A DNA stretch of 64,000 nucleotides from CAZLRH01 sp964562015 (GTDB lineage Bacteria; Verrucomicrobiota; Verrucomicrobiia; Opitutales; JABDGR01): NCBI GenBank assembly GCA_964562015.1, contig CAZLRH010000001.1:124001-188000 (forward strand), given 5' to 3'. Each line of letters starts with the position of its first letter. Position 1 is the stretch's first letter. The notes under the pieces were generated by a model. The model was not told the DNA's origin. It did no database searches and worked only from the letters and a program-made list of their open reading frames with translations. Shown piece after piece: positions 18,601 through 33,600 of this stretch. The translations under genes and the position numbers were made by a program.

Positions 18601-21600
18601 CAGTGGAGCCGCCAGCCGGGGTCGTATTTCCGGTGTAGGTATTGTTAGCCGAAAACCGCAAGCTGCCTCCGCCCGACACCGTGAGACCACCGCTGCCCGT
18701 GATGACGCTGGTGAACGTCAGGTTGTTGCTATTGAGGTTGAGCGTGCCACCCAGCGAGCTGAGGTTGATGCCGCGGCCGCTGATGTCCGTCGTGTTGCCC
18801 GAGGGATAAACCAGGGTGCCGCCACCAAAGTCAAAGCTGCCCGTGCCCAGGTTATTGAAGTTGTTGATGAACACGGTACCGCCATTGAAGAACGTCGTGC
18901 CGGTATAGGTATTCGTATTGGTGATGGTCCAGTTGCCCGTGCCTTGCTTGACCACCGAAGTGGCGTTGCCACTAGAATCAGTGATTTGGGGCGCAAACAC
19001 ATTCGTACCGGTATTGGTGCCCGCGAGAACCAAGGTGTGAGTACCGGTACCGCTCCAAGCCAGGGCACCCGTGTTGCCGAAGGTCAGATTGCCAACACCC
19101 GAGGAAGAAACGCCGCCCGAGGTGTTGTTGCCGACGGTAAACAACCGATCGGTGTTCACGTTCGAACCACCAATATAGGAGAGGATGCCGCCACCCGTGA
19201 TTTGCAGATTGCTCGGATCAGAGGTGCTGTTGCCGATGCTGCTGGCATTGCCGCCAATGTCCAAAACAGTGGCCGCCATGGTGCCGCTATTGATCACCGT
19301 GTTGCCGCTGTAGGAATTGGTGGCGTTCATGATGACCGTGCCGGAACCGATCTGCTTCACCTGGCCGGAGCCGGTAATCGTGTTCGAGAACGTCAAGACG
19401 TTGCTATGATTAAACGCCAACGTCGAATTGTCCACCACCGGGCTGAGAGGGTTGAGGTCACCGGAGACACTGCCGTTGCCCAATTGCAAGGTGCCGCCGT
19501 TGATGAAGGTGGTGTTCGTATAGCTCATGTTGGCAAGATTGCCTGAACCTGAGTTGGCCACCGAGCCCATGTTGGCGGTGAACGTCAGCGTGCCCGTGCC
19601 CACCTTCTTGAAGGTTGTCGAGACGCTGCCGAAACCAGCAGTGCCGGACGGCGACGTGCCGTTGCGGATTTGGCCATTGAAGGTGCTATCAATGTTCTTA
19701 TTACCCACCACCACCACACCCGGGGGCGTGGTCGCGGCCGAACCGCCGTTTTGGAAGGGGAATACGTTGGTGTTCGGGCCGCCCGTCAGTGCGCCGAAGG
19801 TCATCACGCCACCGTCGCGCGAGCCGAACGAACCGTTGTTCGTGCCCAAGTCCAGCGTCAAATTCGGGCCTTGGAAGAGATTGAACGTCTGCGCCTGGAT
19901 AATCGTACCAGCCGCACTGCCCATGGAGATCGTGCCGAAGTAATTCGACAAGTCACTACCCGACTGGATGACCCAGCGTTGGCCATTGTTAAAGTTCAAG
20001 GTGCCCGTGCCGGAGAAAATTCCCGCGATGGACATGGCATTGGTCGCATTCCAATTCACGTTACCCGACAAGCTCAGTATGAGGGTGCCGGACGTGGTGG
20101 TCGGGCCGGCCAGCGTGGTGCCATCCTGCATCGTGATGAGCGAGTTGGCTTCGCGGACGGTGTTCGCGATGAACAACGTACCTTCCTTTACCAAGATGCC
20201 GCCGGAAAGGGTGCTGGCTGTGCTGCCGGTCAGGCTCAGGTTGCCTTGGCCAATCTTCACCAAAGTGCCGGTGCCGCCCGGATTGTCAGCCAGAATGCCA
20301 CCATAACTGAGGACGCGGCCAGTCGCGACATTGATGGTACCATTACCGGTGCCGCTACCACTGCCCAAGTAGATACCGCGGTTGGAATTCAACGTCATCG
20401 TGCTATTCGCGAGCAGCGCACCGGTGTCACGCAGGACAATCATACCCGGAGTGGCCGTGCTGGGAGTAACACCCAGGGCACCGTCACTGGAGATCGACAG
20501 ATTGCCTTGCTTAACGATGGTCACACCGAAGTAGGAATTTGCGCCTTGCAGCGTCAGGTTGCCAGCGCCGGTCTTGGTCAGATTGCCCGTTCCGCTAGCT
20601 CCGATGGAGCCCGCCAACACCGGGTTTTGTCCGTTGGTGTCAAAGGTCGCTCCATTGCCGGTGATGAAAATGCCCAGTCCGTTCCTCGTAAGATCCGCAT
20701 CGGACCCTGACGCCCACTGCAGCGTGCCGCCATTTAAGGTCAAGCCGTTGGGGCTGATATTTCCGATATCGTGAATGCGCAACGTTCCCTGAGTAACAAT
20801 CGTAACACCCTGATAGTTGCCAGAACCCGCAAGCTCCAAAATACCGTTGCCGATTTTGGTCAAATTCCCCGTGTTGCCACCGCCGATGCTACCAGCCAGG
20901 GTGACCGTGAGGCCATTGGTGTCGATGATCGCCCCCGGATAGTTACCCAGGTCATCACCAAAGGAAAGATTGTGATCGAGAGACGGATCGGCCGTCCCCT
21001 CCCAACGGAGCGTACCGTTCAGGATGTTGACCAAGCCGTTCGTCGGCCCCAGACCTTGCGTGGTGTTGCCAATGGCCAGCACACCGGTCGTGTTTCCATT
21101 GCCCACGAACACCCCGCCAGTCATCAAATAATTATTGCCCGTCAGGAGTGCTTCACCCGTGCCGACGATTTGAATCTTCCCGGGCGAGCTCAGTCCGTCC
21201 TTGATGTTACCGGAAAGCGTCAGGTTGCCGGTATTGGTCACATTCAGCGTCAGGAAGTTGGTGCCGCCGACACCCAAATCAAGAATCAGCGGAGCGCTGA
21301 CCGTTTGGTTGCCGTTATCAACTTCGATCATGGCATCGCTGGAAATCCCGCTCACCGTCGCGTTGAAGGTCAAGAAGGTGTTAGAAATGTTTGAAATCGT
21401 GTACGGAGCGACCGAGGCACTATTGAAGGTCATGTTGCCGATGGTGCGATTGCCATCCAAGATGACCGTGGTGGGCGCCGCCGCGTTGAACTTAAAGAAG
21501 GTATTGTTACCCGTATTACCATTGCCCGGACCACCGGTTTGGGTGCCGGTGCCCCAATTGGAGGTCACGGACCAGTTTCCACTTGTTCCACCCACCCAAT

Positions 21601-24600
21601 TATTGGCGCCGAAAGTGGCATTGATGGTCAACAGGAGGTTGGAATCCAAGTCATAATGTACATTGGTAAGACCGTTGAGTACGGTGAGGTTCGGCGTAAG
21701 GCCGGTGTAATTACCCGCAAACTGGAAGACGCTGAAATTGCTGATAATCAACAAGGGGGCAGTCGTTCCCGCCTGGTAAAGGTTGACTAGGAGGTTCGTC
21801 GGGGTCGTGGCATTGAAGATTAGACCATTATTGGCGGTCGCGATAATTTTATCAAAAGACGTCGCCGAGGCAAAATCCAGGTTGATTGAATTATTACCAT
21901 CAAAATACAGGGTCTTCGCCGTGAAATTACCGACGGCCCCGACGCTTCCGCCCGGCAGCAAGCCACCACCATTGGCCAGACTTACGTTGCCGCCCAAATT
22001 GCCATTGCCACCGATGAACGCTCCAGACGCCACACTGACATTGCCCGTACCGGTGCCCGAGCCCAACGTCGAGTTGTTATTCACAAAAAGCGTGCCCGCA
22101 TTGACGCTCGTGCCACCATTATAGGTGTTGTTGCCCGTAATGGTCCAAATACCACCGGTCCCGTTGACCGCCAGGGCCGTCGAATTGCTCGACGGATTGA
22201 CAATGTTGGCCGCCAAGGTGCCGTTACCGCTGCCAGTTAGGGTCAGCGTGCGATTACCCGTTGAGCTGGCCACGATGCTACCCGTATTCGTGAAGTTCAG
22301 CGTGCCGGTGCCGGAAGCATCCAAGCTGCCGCCGTTGGGCCCGAGGGTGAACAGCCGGTTCGTGCTGTTGCCCGTGCCGGTGTAACGCAAGGTGCCTCCG
22401 TTCAAGATCATGTTCGAGGCACTGCTGGTCGAACCACCCAAGCTATTGAAGCTGGTGTAATTCAACGGGCTGTTCGCAGTGTTGGTCGGCGCCTGGTTGA
22501 AGGTCACGGTCAAATTACCGGCGTCAATAGCAGTAATAAACGTGTTGGCCGGGACACCCAAGCCGCTGACAGCCATACCCGTGGTCAGACCGGCCACGGT
22601 GGTCACTTTTACCGTGGAAATTCCACCGAACGTGAAGTTGGCCGTACCGGTGGCAGAGGTGCCTTGCAAGCCCAGGTCAACGGTGTTGGCTACGCTATCC
22701 ACACCTTGGACAGTCTCGAACAAGACACCACCTGACAAGCCGTTGCCGCGGATGGTCTGGCCGGCAAAGATACCGGAAACGTCCGAGAAGGAAAGGGTGC
22801 CGTTGCCTGTGATCATGCTGCCTTGGCGGGTGAATTCACCGGTGGCATTGGTGGTGATGACGGTCGGGGCACCGTCGGAGATGGTCGTCACGCTCAAGAC
22901 GCCGCCATTCAAGGTCGTCACGCCGCTGTAGCTGTTGCGGTCGCCCAGGGTGATAGTGCCATTGCCGTCAAGGACGAGATTACCGGCGCCACCGATCGCC
23001 ATCGTTGCGCTCAGATTGCCGCCACGATTGAAGCGCAAGGTGCCGTCGTTGGAGATATTGCCGCCGCCAATGGCGCCCGTATTGTTGCCCGTTCCGATGG
23101 TGAGCGTACCGGCAGAGATGATCGTGCCGCCCGTCCAGTTGTTGGCGTTGTTATCCAAGGTCAAGGTGCCGTTGCCGACCTTCCAAAGCTGGGTCAAGTT
23201 GGTGTTGCCCGTGCTGCCGGTGATGGCGCCCAAGAAGGTCGAATCGAGATTCGCCGCACCGATGCGGAAAATGCTGCGCGTGCCTTCTGCCGTGGACGGC
23301 GCTTGGAGGCGGGCCCCAGGATTGGTCCCACTGAGGGAGCCCATGCTCTGCACGTAGCCGTTACGGGGCTGGATATTGACCGAGTTGTTGCCCAGATCAT
23401 AGAGCACAGTATCGGTGCTGATGTCACCAAACTGCTGGTTGCGGAACTGTTCCGTGCCGGAGAGGAACAGCGTGCCGGTGAAGTTGAAGACCGGGGCCAA
23501 TTGATTGGTGCCGAAGGACGGGCTGTACGGGCCACCCGTATTGTTCAGCGCAAAGGATAGATTGCCCGTGCCGGAGAAGGAGCCTGAGAAGGAACTGGAC
23601 GCCGTCGAGGCGACAATAAATGAGGCATTGCCGTTTAGGACGATGGTGGGACCGACGGAGGCGGTATTCTGCACGATGCCGCCATTGTTTGTCAGAATGA
23701 TGGTGCCGTTACCGATCGTCGGGTTCGCCGTCATGAACAAATTACCACCCGAAACCGTAGTAGCGCCGGCCCAACCGTAGCTGACGCCGCCGTTAATAGC
23801 GAGATTGCCGAGGCCGGACTTGGTGAGGTTGCCCAAGCCGCTGAAGCCGCCCGCGCCCGGCGTGAAGGTCGCGTTCGCATCCACCTGTATGGTGCTGTTT
23901 ACATCACCGATGGCGATGACGCGCGAACCCGAGTTGATGGATTGCGTCATTTCCAACGTACCGTTGCCGATATTGAGCAAGCCGGCGGAGCTGCCCAGCG
24001 CTGAGTCACGATTGATCGTCAGTGTGCCGCCGTTGATGGTCGTGCCGCCCGAGAAGGTGCTCGCACCCAGCAGGGTCCAGGCGCCGCTGCCATTTTTGAC
24101 CACGTTGGTAAAGTTGCCCACGGTGTCGGCAATCGTGACGTTCAATGAATTCTGCGCGGTGCTCGCACCATCGAGAGTCAGGGTGTGCGGGCCAACCCCC
24201 GTCGTACCCAGCGTGCCGGTGCTGGTGAAGGCGAGCGCGCCTGAGCCCGAGGCCACGATGGTCGTGCCATTCAAGCCGAGGCTGAACAAGCGGTCGGTGC
24301 TCGAACCGGTCCCCGTGTACAACAACGTACCGCCGTCAATCAGGAGATTCGAAGCCGAGGCGGTCGACGCGCCCAACGGGTTGCCAAAGTAGTACAAGGC
24401 CGAATTCGTACCCGTACCCGTGGCGGCCTGCGAGATAACGACCGTACCATTACCCGAGTTAACCTGGGTGATCGTCGACCCAACCGGAATGTTGGTCCCG
24501 GTAATGGACTGGCCTACTTGCAATCCGGCCGAACCACCAGCGATGGTGATCAACGTGCTGCCATTGGTGGTCGTGGAATTCAGATTGCGACCCGCGTTGG

Positions 24601-27600
24601 TCACGCTGTTGATGATCAGTGTGCCGTTATTGATGCTGGTGACGCCCGTGTAAGAACTGTTGCCGCTCAAGGTCCAGGTGCCAACGCCAGTCTTGGTGAC
24701 GTTGGTGATATTGCCGGTGCTCGCATCCACGATCCCCGCGGCGAGGGTGTTGACGGTCGAGGTATTGCCGCCGGTGAGAATCAAGGTGCGATTACCCACG
24801 CCGGTGGCCCCCAAGAAACCCGTGCCCGTAAAGCTGAGATTGCCCGTGCCTTCAGCGTCCAGGGTGGCGCCATTCGCGCCAATCGTGAAGAGGCGGTCGG
24901 TGCTGGCGCCCGCGCTTACATCTTGCACCGTGCCGCCATTGATCACGAAGTTTGCGGCCGCCGAAGTCGAATTACCCAAGGGGCCGGCGACGCCGCCGTT
25001 CGACCATGAATTCACCCGCAAGATGCCGGAATTAAGAGTCGTCGTGCCATTGTAATGATTGGTGCCGGAGAGCAGGAGCACACCATTCGATGCGTTGGTG
25101 ATGTTGACCGGAGCATTGGCGCCCGTTTGGTCCAAATTCCCGGAAACCGTGAACACCGTGCCGCCGCCCACCGCGAAAGACACACCGCTGCTGGTGATCT
25201 TCGTCTGCGCCGCCAGGGTGTGGTTGCCAAGGCCGATAGTGACATTCGCCGGGCTCGCGCCATTGTCCAAGGTCAGGAAATTCCCGCCGGAGGAATCGAT
25301 GGTGTAATTGCGCAAGCTGTTAAAGTAGAGCCCGGTCTCCGTAATTCCGGCCGTATCCACCGTCACGTTCGCGTTGGTGGCGATAACGCTCGGGAAGCGG
25401 ACCAGCACACCCGACGGGGCGGTGCCACCCACCCAATTGGCGCCGTTGCTCCACACGCCACTGACCGTGGAATTCCAGCTATTGGCGATCGGGATGATGG
25501 TGACATTAATACCAATCGTGTGGTTGGTAATGTTGGTGAAGGGAGTGTAGAGGAAGTCGCTCGTGGCCGCGTTGAGCACATTCAGATTGCTCTCCGACAA
25601 GCCGCTGAGACCCGCGTAGTTAAAGAGGGTGTAATTGCCCGCGGCGAGCCACGGCGTCGTCGTGCCCACGGCATAGAAGTCGAGGTTGAGATTGCCGCTC
25701 GTGAGGGCCAACCCGTTCGGATTGGTGACATTGATTTGGTCATTCGAAGACGGCGTGAATTCGACGATATAGAGCGAATTACCCGAAAGGACCAAGTTAC
25801 CGACCGTCAGCGTGCCGACCGAGAGGCTGCCCGGCGTCAGAATGCCGTTCGAGGCGACGTTCACGACTCCACCGATGTTGCCGGTACCGCCCAAGGTGGC
25901 GTTGCTGCTCACCGAGACGACGCCCGTGCCCGTGGCCGAACCCACGATGTTATTGACCAGCAAGGTGCCGGAAGTAATCGAGGTGTTGCCGGAAATGGTG
26001 TTGTTGCCCGCCAACGTCCAAATTCCCGAGCCGTTCACGGAAATCGAGGTGGCGCCGCCGCCGCTGCCGTCACCGATATTGGCCGTCAAGGTGGCGTTGC
26101 CCGTACCCTTGAGGTTGATGGTGCGAGCGCCGGTGCCGCTAATCACCAAGCTGCCGGTGTTGGTCAGGACCAACGGACCCGTGCCGGAAGCATCCAGGGT
26201 GGCGCCACCGGTGCCAACGGTGAAGAGGCGGTTCGAGGAATCGCCCGCACCGACATACTTCAGCGTGCCACCGTCGATCGTCACGCTGGACGCCGCCGAG
26301 GTCGAGCCGCCGATGCTGCTGGTATTGAAGAAGTAGTTGGTGTTGTTACCGGAACTGACCGGGTTCTGCGAGATGGTGACGTTGCCATTACCGATGTCCG
26401 TGATAATAGTGCCCACCGGAATGTTCGGGCCGGCAATGGACTGGCCGGGAGCGAGACCGGTGGTGGACGAAACGCCCACGGTCTTATAAGCGCCAAAGGT
26501 GATGTTGCCCGCCTGCGTCAGCACCGCCGGAACCGAGATTGTAATATTGGCGCCGTTGATAGCGGTAATGGTCGCCGCTTGGCCGAAGAGGCCCGCCGCT
26601 GCAACGGTCTGGCCGATGGAGAGATTCGCCGTAATCGACGGATCGTTCACGACGATGATGTTGCTGGTCGCAAGGGTCGTACCAGGAGTGACGGTCTGGC
26701 CGCTGACATGCGCCGTCTGCGTCGTGCCACCATTACCAAAACTGGAGAAGATCATCGTGCCGTTCTGAATGGTGACATTGCCGGTGAAGGCATTGGCATT
26801 GGCGAGCGTCAAATTGCTGAGGCCAATTTGCTTCAGGTCACCCGAGCCGGCCACGAAGGGATTCAAGACGAAGTCGGACGTGGTGTTAAAGATCACCGTG
26901 CCGTTGTTGGCAAAGGTGCCGTTGGTGCCCAAGGGCAGGCCGGTCGCGCCGCCATTGCCGAACTGCAAGGTGCCGGACCCAATGGTCGTCGTGCCGTTAT
27001 AGGAGTTGTTGCCGCCGGTCAGGGTCAAGGTGCCCGTGCCGAGCTTAACCAGGTTCACGAGCTGGCTGACTCCGCCATTCGAACCATTGGTAATATTGCC
27101 GGCGAAGGTCGTGCTCTTGTTGGTGGTGCCAATCTGCCAAGTCGTCGCGGCATTGGCGTTGCCGGCACCGCGGAGAGTGGTGCCAGCATTACCCGTCAAG
27201 GACCCCAAGGTCTGGGTGCCGCCTTCGCGCGTGTTGAAGACGATGCCGCCCGAGCCCAAATCCACATCGATATTACCGAGCGAGTGGTCGGAGGCGGTCT
27301 GCAGGCGGAAAGTGCCGTTGGAGGTGCCAAAGAACAGGTTGCCTGTGTAGCCGGAGAACTGGTTGTTGCCGCTGTTGAACGACATCGTGTTGATGGGATC
27401 CGTGTTGAACACATTGATGTTGCCCGAGCCCGCAATGTTGCCGGTGAAGGTCTGGTTCACGTTACTGGCGCTCAAGAACAGCCAGTTGGTATTGCCATTC
27501 GCATTGATGTTGTTGCCGATGGTGACTGCGGTGGTGGTACCAAGCGCACCCGTTGAAATCGAAGTGCCATTATTGAGGGTGATATTGCCCGTGCCCGCCG

Positions 27601-30600
27601 CCGTGTTGTTGAGCAGGTTCAAGGTACCGGTATTGACCACCGTGCCGCCGGTGTAGGTGCTCGCGCCACCCAAACTCAGGGTGCCGGGGCCGTTCTTGGT
27701 GATCGTGAGGTTGGTGCCGACAATTGAGCCGCCGATGCCCAAGGTGCTGGCAGCATTGCCGACCGTCACCGTGCGATTGTCACTCATGGTCACCAGACCG
27801 GTGCCGAGATTCAGGGAATTCGAGCCGGTGAAGTTCACCGTGGCATTCCAGAACTGGGGATTGGCACCCGTCAACACCACCGGTACGCCGCTCGTATTGT
27901 CGAGCGTGCCGCCGTTGAGGTTGAAGTTACCGCCGCTACCCAAGGCCGTGTTGCTGTTAATATTCAAACCGCCGGCGTTCAGGATGGTGCCGCCGCTGAA
28001 GGTGCTGTTTGCGCCGCTCAAGGTGAGCGTGCCTGCCCCGTTCTTGACCAGGAAGCCGGCCGGACCGGTAATGCTACCGGAATAGGTCGAATTAACATCG
28101 GCATTCAAGGTCAGGGTCACCGCCTGCCGGTTGCTGTTGGTGAGGACCAAGTCAGAGGAGCCGGCGAGCGAACGGATGGTCGCGTTGCTCAGGGTGCCGA
28201 AAGTCAGGGCTCCACCGTTGAGCGTCACGATGCTGGATTGCAGACCAAGATTATTGTTCAACTGCACTGTGCCGGCATTGAGGTAGGTATTGCCGGTAAA
28301 GGTGTTGGCTGTGCTCAGCACAACCGTGCCCGTGCCCGACTTGGTGAGGACGAGCGGATTAGCGCCGTTGTTCACCAAAGTGGTGTTGAGCGTCAGCGTA
28401 TTGCCGGAATTCTGAATCACGACCAACTCATTAGAACTCGCGGTCAGGCTGCCGCCGTTCAAGGCCACCGAGCCCGTGGTGCCACTGGAGTAAAGCAGGC
28501 CACCGGTGCCGAGCGTCAAGGTTACGCCCGGATTGATGGTGATTACCGCGGCCGAGGAGCCGTTGTTCAGCTTGAGGCTGGAGATGGTCTTGTCGCTGGC
28601 GAGGTTGCTCGCGGTGCTGCTCGGCAAGCTCACATTGTCGGTGCTGAGCCAGGTGGTGGGGTTATTGCTCGTGTTGTAGGTCGTGGTCGCCACGAGGTTA
28701 CCGCTCACAATGGTGCCCCAGTCGGTGCCGCCCACCGTGGCAAAGGCCACGCCACCGAGCGTGCTGACATTATTGGTCAAACCAAGGCCGCTGGCGGAGA
28801 AGTTACCGGCTGCGGCATTGGTGACCGCCAGAGTTGAACCGACGCTGCGAGAGATGGCACCCGTGTTGATATTGACCGAGCCGCCGGAACCGTTCTTGAC
28901 GAGCGAGATGGAGGAGGCACCGGTACCCAAAGCCAATCCATTGAGAGTCGCATTGGCGATCAAACCAGCGGTGGAATTGCCATTGACGGTCAAATTCGCC
29001 CCATTGATGGTCCAAGCGGAAACCGAGTTCGTCAAGGCCGTGCTGTTTGTAACCGCAAAAGTGCCGGCATTGAAATCCAGAATTACCGTGCCGCTGTTTA
29101 CCGTGGTCGTGCCGCTGTAGGTGTTTGGCCCACTCAGCGTCAAGGACGCCGGACCACTCTTCGTCAAGGTACCCGTGCCGCTGATGACGTTCGAGTAGGT
29201 AACGGCCACCGGGTTGGAGAAGATGACGTTGCCGCTATTCGCAATATTCGACGCAAAGGTGCTGTAGAAGTTCAGACCGTCGCCGAACTGCAACGTACCG
29301 CCACTGACAATCGTGCTATTGGTAAACGTATTCAGATTCGTCATCAACAAGGTACCGGGGCCGGACTTTACAAATTGGCCGACCGTGCCACTGAGTGAGC
29401 CGCTGTAGGTGGTCACTCCCGCCGGGGTGTTGAACACCACATTGCCAGAATTGAGGATGGCGATATTGCCCACAATGGAACCGGCATTGTTCAAGCCATC
29501 ACCGAAGGTCAGATTGCCACCTGTCCACGACACCGGCCCGGTGTAGCTACCCACGCCGATCGAGGTCAAATTGCCCGTGCCCGTTTTGACGAGGGAGGAG
29601 TTGGAGCCCGTGCCGTTGATGGCGCCGACCGTCATGGTCCCAGTGCCGTTCAACGTGAGACCGATGGAGCTATTGCCGACCGAAACCGTGCCGTTGCCAA
29701 AGTTCACCGAATTGCCGCCCGTGCCGAGGTACGTGAAACTACCGGTCCACGACTGCGAATTATTACCGGCGAAGTTCAGGGTGGAGGCGGCGGTGTTGTC
29801 AATATTGCCGCCCGAAATGGTCAGCGTGCCGTTGCCAATGGCGCCGACGGCGCCGATGGTCAGGGTCCCCGCGCCAACACTGGTGCCGCCGGTGTAGCTA
29901 TTGGCCGCCGAGAGAGTCAGATTCCCCGCACCGGTCTTGGAAACCGAGCCCGTGCCGGAGATTGTGCCACCAAAGTTGAGCACGGTCGGGTTGGCAAAGG
30001 CCAGGGTGCCATTGTTGGTTACGTTGCCCACCAAGGTCGTCGTGATGCTCGTGCCATCGCCGAGTTGCAACGTGCCGGCCGTAATGGTCGTGCCACCCGT
30101 GTAACTATTGCTGCCGAGCAGGACCAAGGTACCCGCCCCCGCTTTATTCAGACCTGAAGCAAGACCATCGCCACTGAGCGCACCGCCGAGGGTCAGGGAG
30201 TTGGCACTGACCGTGATGTTACGCGTGACATTGCCGAGCAGGCTGGCTGCGCCAGTGCCCAGATTCAAGCTGTTGGTACCCGTGAAGACCAAGTCGCCAT
30301 TGATGGCAACCGGATAATTGGACGCCAGCGTCATCGCCGCACCGGAGGTGTTATTCAGGGTATTGGAGACGTTGCCAATGATGTTGATCGTGCCGCCCGT
30401 GCCCAAGGCGCCAGCGTTGCCAATGCCCAGGGAGCCATTGTTGATGGTGGTGTTACCCGAGTAGGTGTTCGCATTGCTCAGCGTCAAGGTGCCACCCGTG
30501 GCAGTCACCCCGCCGGCCCCGAAGTTGTTGGCGCCGGTTAACACCAAGGCGCCCGCGCCATCCTTATTCAGACTGAAGCCACCGCTGGTGATGGCACTGC

Positions 30601-33600
30601 CGATGGTCAGCGTGTTATTATTGACGAAGATGGTCCGATTGCTGACGCCGATCGTCGCCGTGCCCGTACCCAAATTCAGGTTGCTGGTGCCGAGGAAGAT
30701 GAAGTCCACGTTCATGACCAGCGGGTTATTCGCCGCCAAGGTCAGCGCGGCGCCACTCGTGTTGTCGATATTGCCGCCGAAGAAGTTGATGGCGCCGGTA
30801 CCAATGGCGTTGGCGTTGCCGATACTAAGCACGCCACCCGTAAGAACCGCCGAGCCCGTGTTCGCGGAATTATTGGCCGAGAGGACGAGATTGCCGCCGG
30901 AGACGTTCAAATTACCCGTCGTCGCAAGGATGCCACTGATGTTGGCCACGCCCCCACTGACAAAGACCTGGGCCGAGCCCAGTGACGCATTACCCGTCAC
31001 GTTCAGGGTGCCGTTGGAAACATTCAGAATACCCAGCGAGTTCGTACCGGAGAGATTCAAGGTGCCGTTGGTGACCGTGGTGTTACCGGTGTAGCTGTTA
31101 TTACCAGAAGCCGTCATGACACCCGCATTCACGGTCAGTCCGCCCGCGCCCAACGTATTATTGCCCGTCAGAATCTGCGTACCCGTGCCGGACATAACCG
31201 CAAAGCCAGGACCGGTCAGGACGCCATTATAGGTGCGGGTCGTGCCCGAGGACTGGCTGAAGTTGAGTGACACCGCGGCGCCGGAGGCATTCGCCAAGGC
31301 CAGCGATTGATTACCAATCAAGCCACCAATATTGCCACTGGTCAGAGACCCAAAGCTCAGGTTGCCACCCAGGTTGTTATAATTGAGCGTGCTGCTTTGC
31401 AGTGCCAAGGCGTTGCCCAGAATCAAGGTGCCAGCGTAGATGGACGTATTCCCGGTGTAAGTGTTGGCGCCAGCCAGGGTCAAATTCCCGGTGCCGTATT
31501 TGCCCACCGTCATGCCGGTGTTGTTACCATCAATGATTGAGGTGCTGATGTTGGCCGTGTTGCCACCGGCGATGAAGGAGATGAGATTCAATTCCGACAC
31601 ATTGCTGGTCAAGCTGCCCGTGCCTTGAATGCTCTTATTTCCTGAGCCGCTGGCGAACAGCACGCCGCCCGCATTCACGGTCAAGATCGTGCCGAAATTG
31701 GTCGTGATATTGCCTGCTCCGGTACCGCTCATCAACAGAGTGTTGATCGAATTGTTGGCGGACAACGGTGTGCTCCCGTTGCCAGTCAACTTTACATTGT
31801 CGGTCGCGAGCCAGTTATTCGGGTTGGTGGTAACGTTGTAGCTCGTATAGGCCTGCAGCGTGCCGCCACCCGTGCGGGTGCCCCAGTCGGTGCCGTTAAT
31901 GGTCAGGAAAGCGACGTTGCCGCCGGCAGTATAGAGGCCATTGACCAAGGGAGAAGTGATTTCTTGGGTAACTATTACGCCCGGATCCGAACCATTATTT
32001 ACCGGGAGGGTCATGTTCAGAATGCCGCCGGTGGCACGGACCAAGCTGGCGCCGAGCTCCAGGGTCGGCTGTTGATTGACACCACTGGTCAGAATGATGT
32101 TCGTATAACCCGTGTTGATAGTCAGGATCGAGCTGGCGGCAAACAACTCCTTGCTCTGTGAATTTGTGTCGGAAAGCATCAACAGGGTGCCGCCGTTATT
32201 TAACGTCAGATTCGACACCGGATTAACAATGTTGCCGGATGTGCCGGTACTGTAATCCAGCACGAGGGCACCACCGCTAATCGTCGTGGTACCGAGGTAG
32301 GTGTTGAGGGTGGCCAAGGAAAGATTACCGTTGCCGATCTTGGTCAGACCACCGTTGCCCGAAAGACCACCATTGGACCACGAATGATTGGCCCCATTGG
32401 TGTCGATGGTGGCATTACCCGAATTGACACTCAGCACGCGGCTGGCCAAGTCGCCGGTAGAAGCGGCGCCGTATTGGAAGGTACCGCCGTTGAAGGTGAT
32501 GGGACCCGTGGCCTGGCCCAAATTGGTTACCGTGCTGGTCGTGGCCACCACCGTGCCGGCGTTGATCGTCAGTCCATTGAAGGAATTGGTTCCACTCAGA
32601 GTGAGAGTGCCGCTGCCCAGTTTCGTCAGGTTGCCACCGGCGTTATTGCCGATATTACCCGCGATGGTCACATTATTGCTGCCGACGTCAAAGGTGGTAT
32701 TGCTGCCGGCAATCGTCACCGTGCGGGACGAGATGTCCGTGGTGTTGTTGGCGGACCAGATCAAGCCGCCATTATTCAGCGTCAAGTTCGCATTCGTGCC
32801 GAAGTTGGAGATGTTGGAGAAGGCGATATTGCCGCCAATCACATTGGTGAAGCCGCCATAGGTGTTATTGTTCGTCAGGGTCAAGGTGCCATTGCCATTC
32901 TTGGTGAAACTGCCGGTGCCGCTAATGATCGAATTATAGGTCAGCGCGCCGCCGTTATTCACCACCAAGGCGCCATTGTCGACGATGTTGCCACTGGTGA
33001 TACCGGTCGTGGTACCGTTGCCAAATTGCACCGTGCCGGCGCTGATGGTAACGGTGCCGTTGAAATTACCGGCGCCATTAAGAACGAGCGTACCACTGCC
33101 CAGCTTGGTCAAGGCGGAGAGAGGACCGGAAGTTACGAGTCCGCCAACCGACAGCGTATTGGCGGAAACAGTCACGGCCCGGTTGGTGTTGCCGGCGACG
33201 GTCACGTTGCCCGCGCCCATGTCCAAACTTTGCGTGCCGGTAAAGGTGAAGTTTCCGTTCCACGTTTGGGTCATCGCGGTGTTGGAGAGCCCGAACGAGG
33301 TGTTGCCGTTATCCAGCGTGACCCCGTTGGCACCAATGATAAAGGAGCTGCTCGAACCCAAGGCGTTCGGATCGTTGATGACCAAGGTACCGGCATTCAG
33401 CGTGGTGGTGCCGGTATAGAAGTTGTCGGAGGCCAAGGTGACCGTGTTGTTCAAGTTCTTGATCAAGTTACCCACGCCAAAGATCGGCGTGCTGAAGGTC
33501 TGGTCATTGGCAAAATTCAAGGCCAGGTTGGCCGACGTGGTGTTCAGGAAGATATTGGTGTTGGCCAAAATCCCGCCGTTCACCGTGCCATTGCCCAATT

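Noticed and set aside
25055..27556. 833-codon + strand frame, and other long + strand frames across 15.9-46.8 kb
   Set aside because: They lie antisense to the giant repeat gene. The biased codons of its Asn/Gly/Thr-rich repeats leave the opposite strand open, and the frames have no signal peptide, domain or start context.
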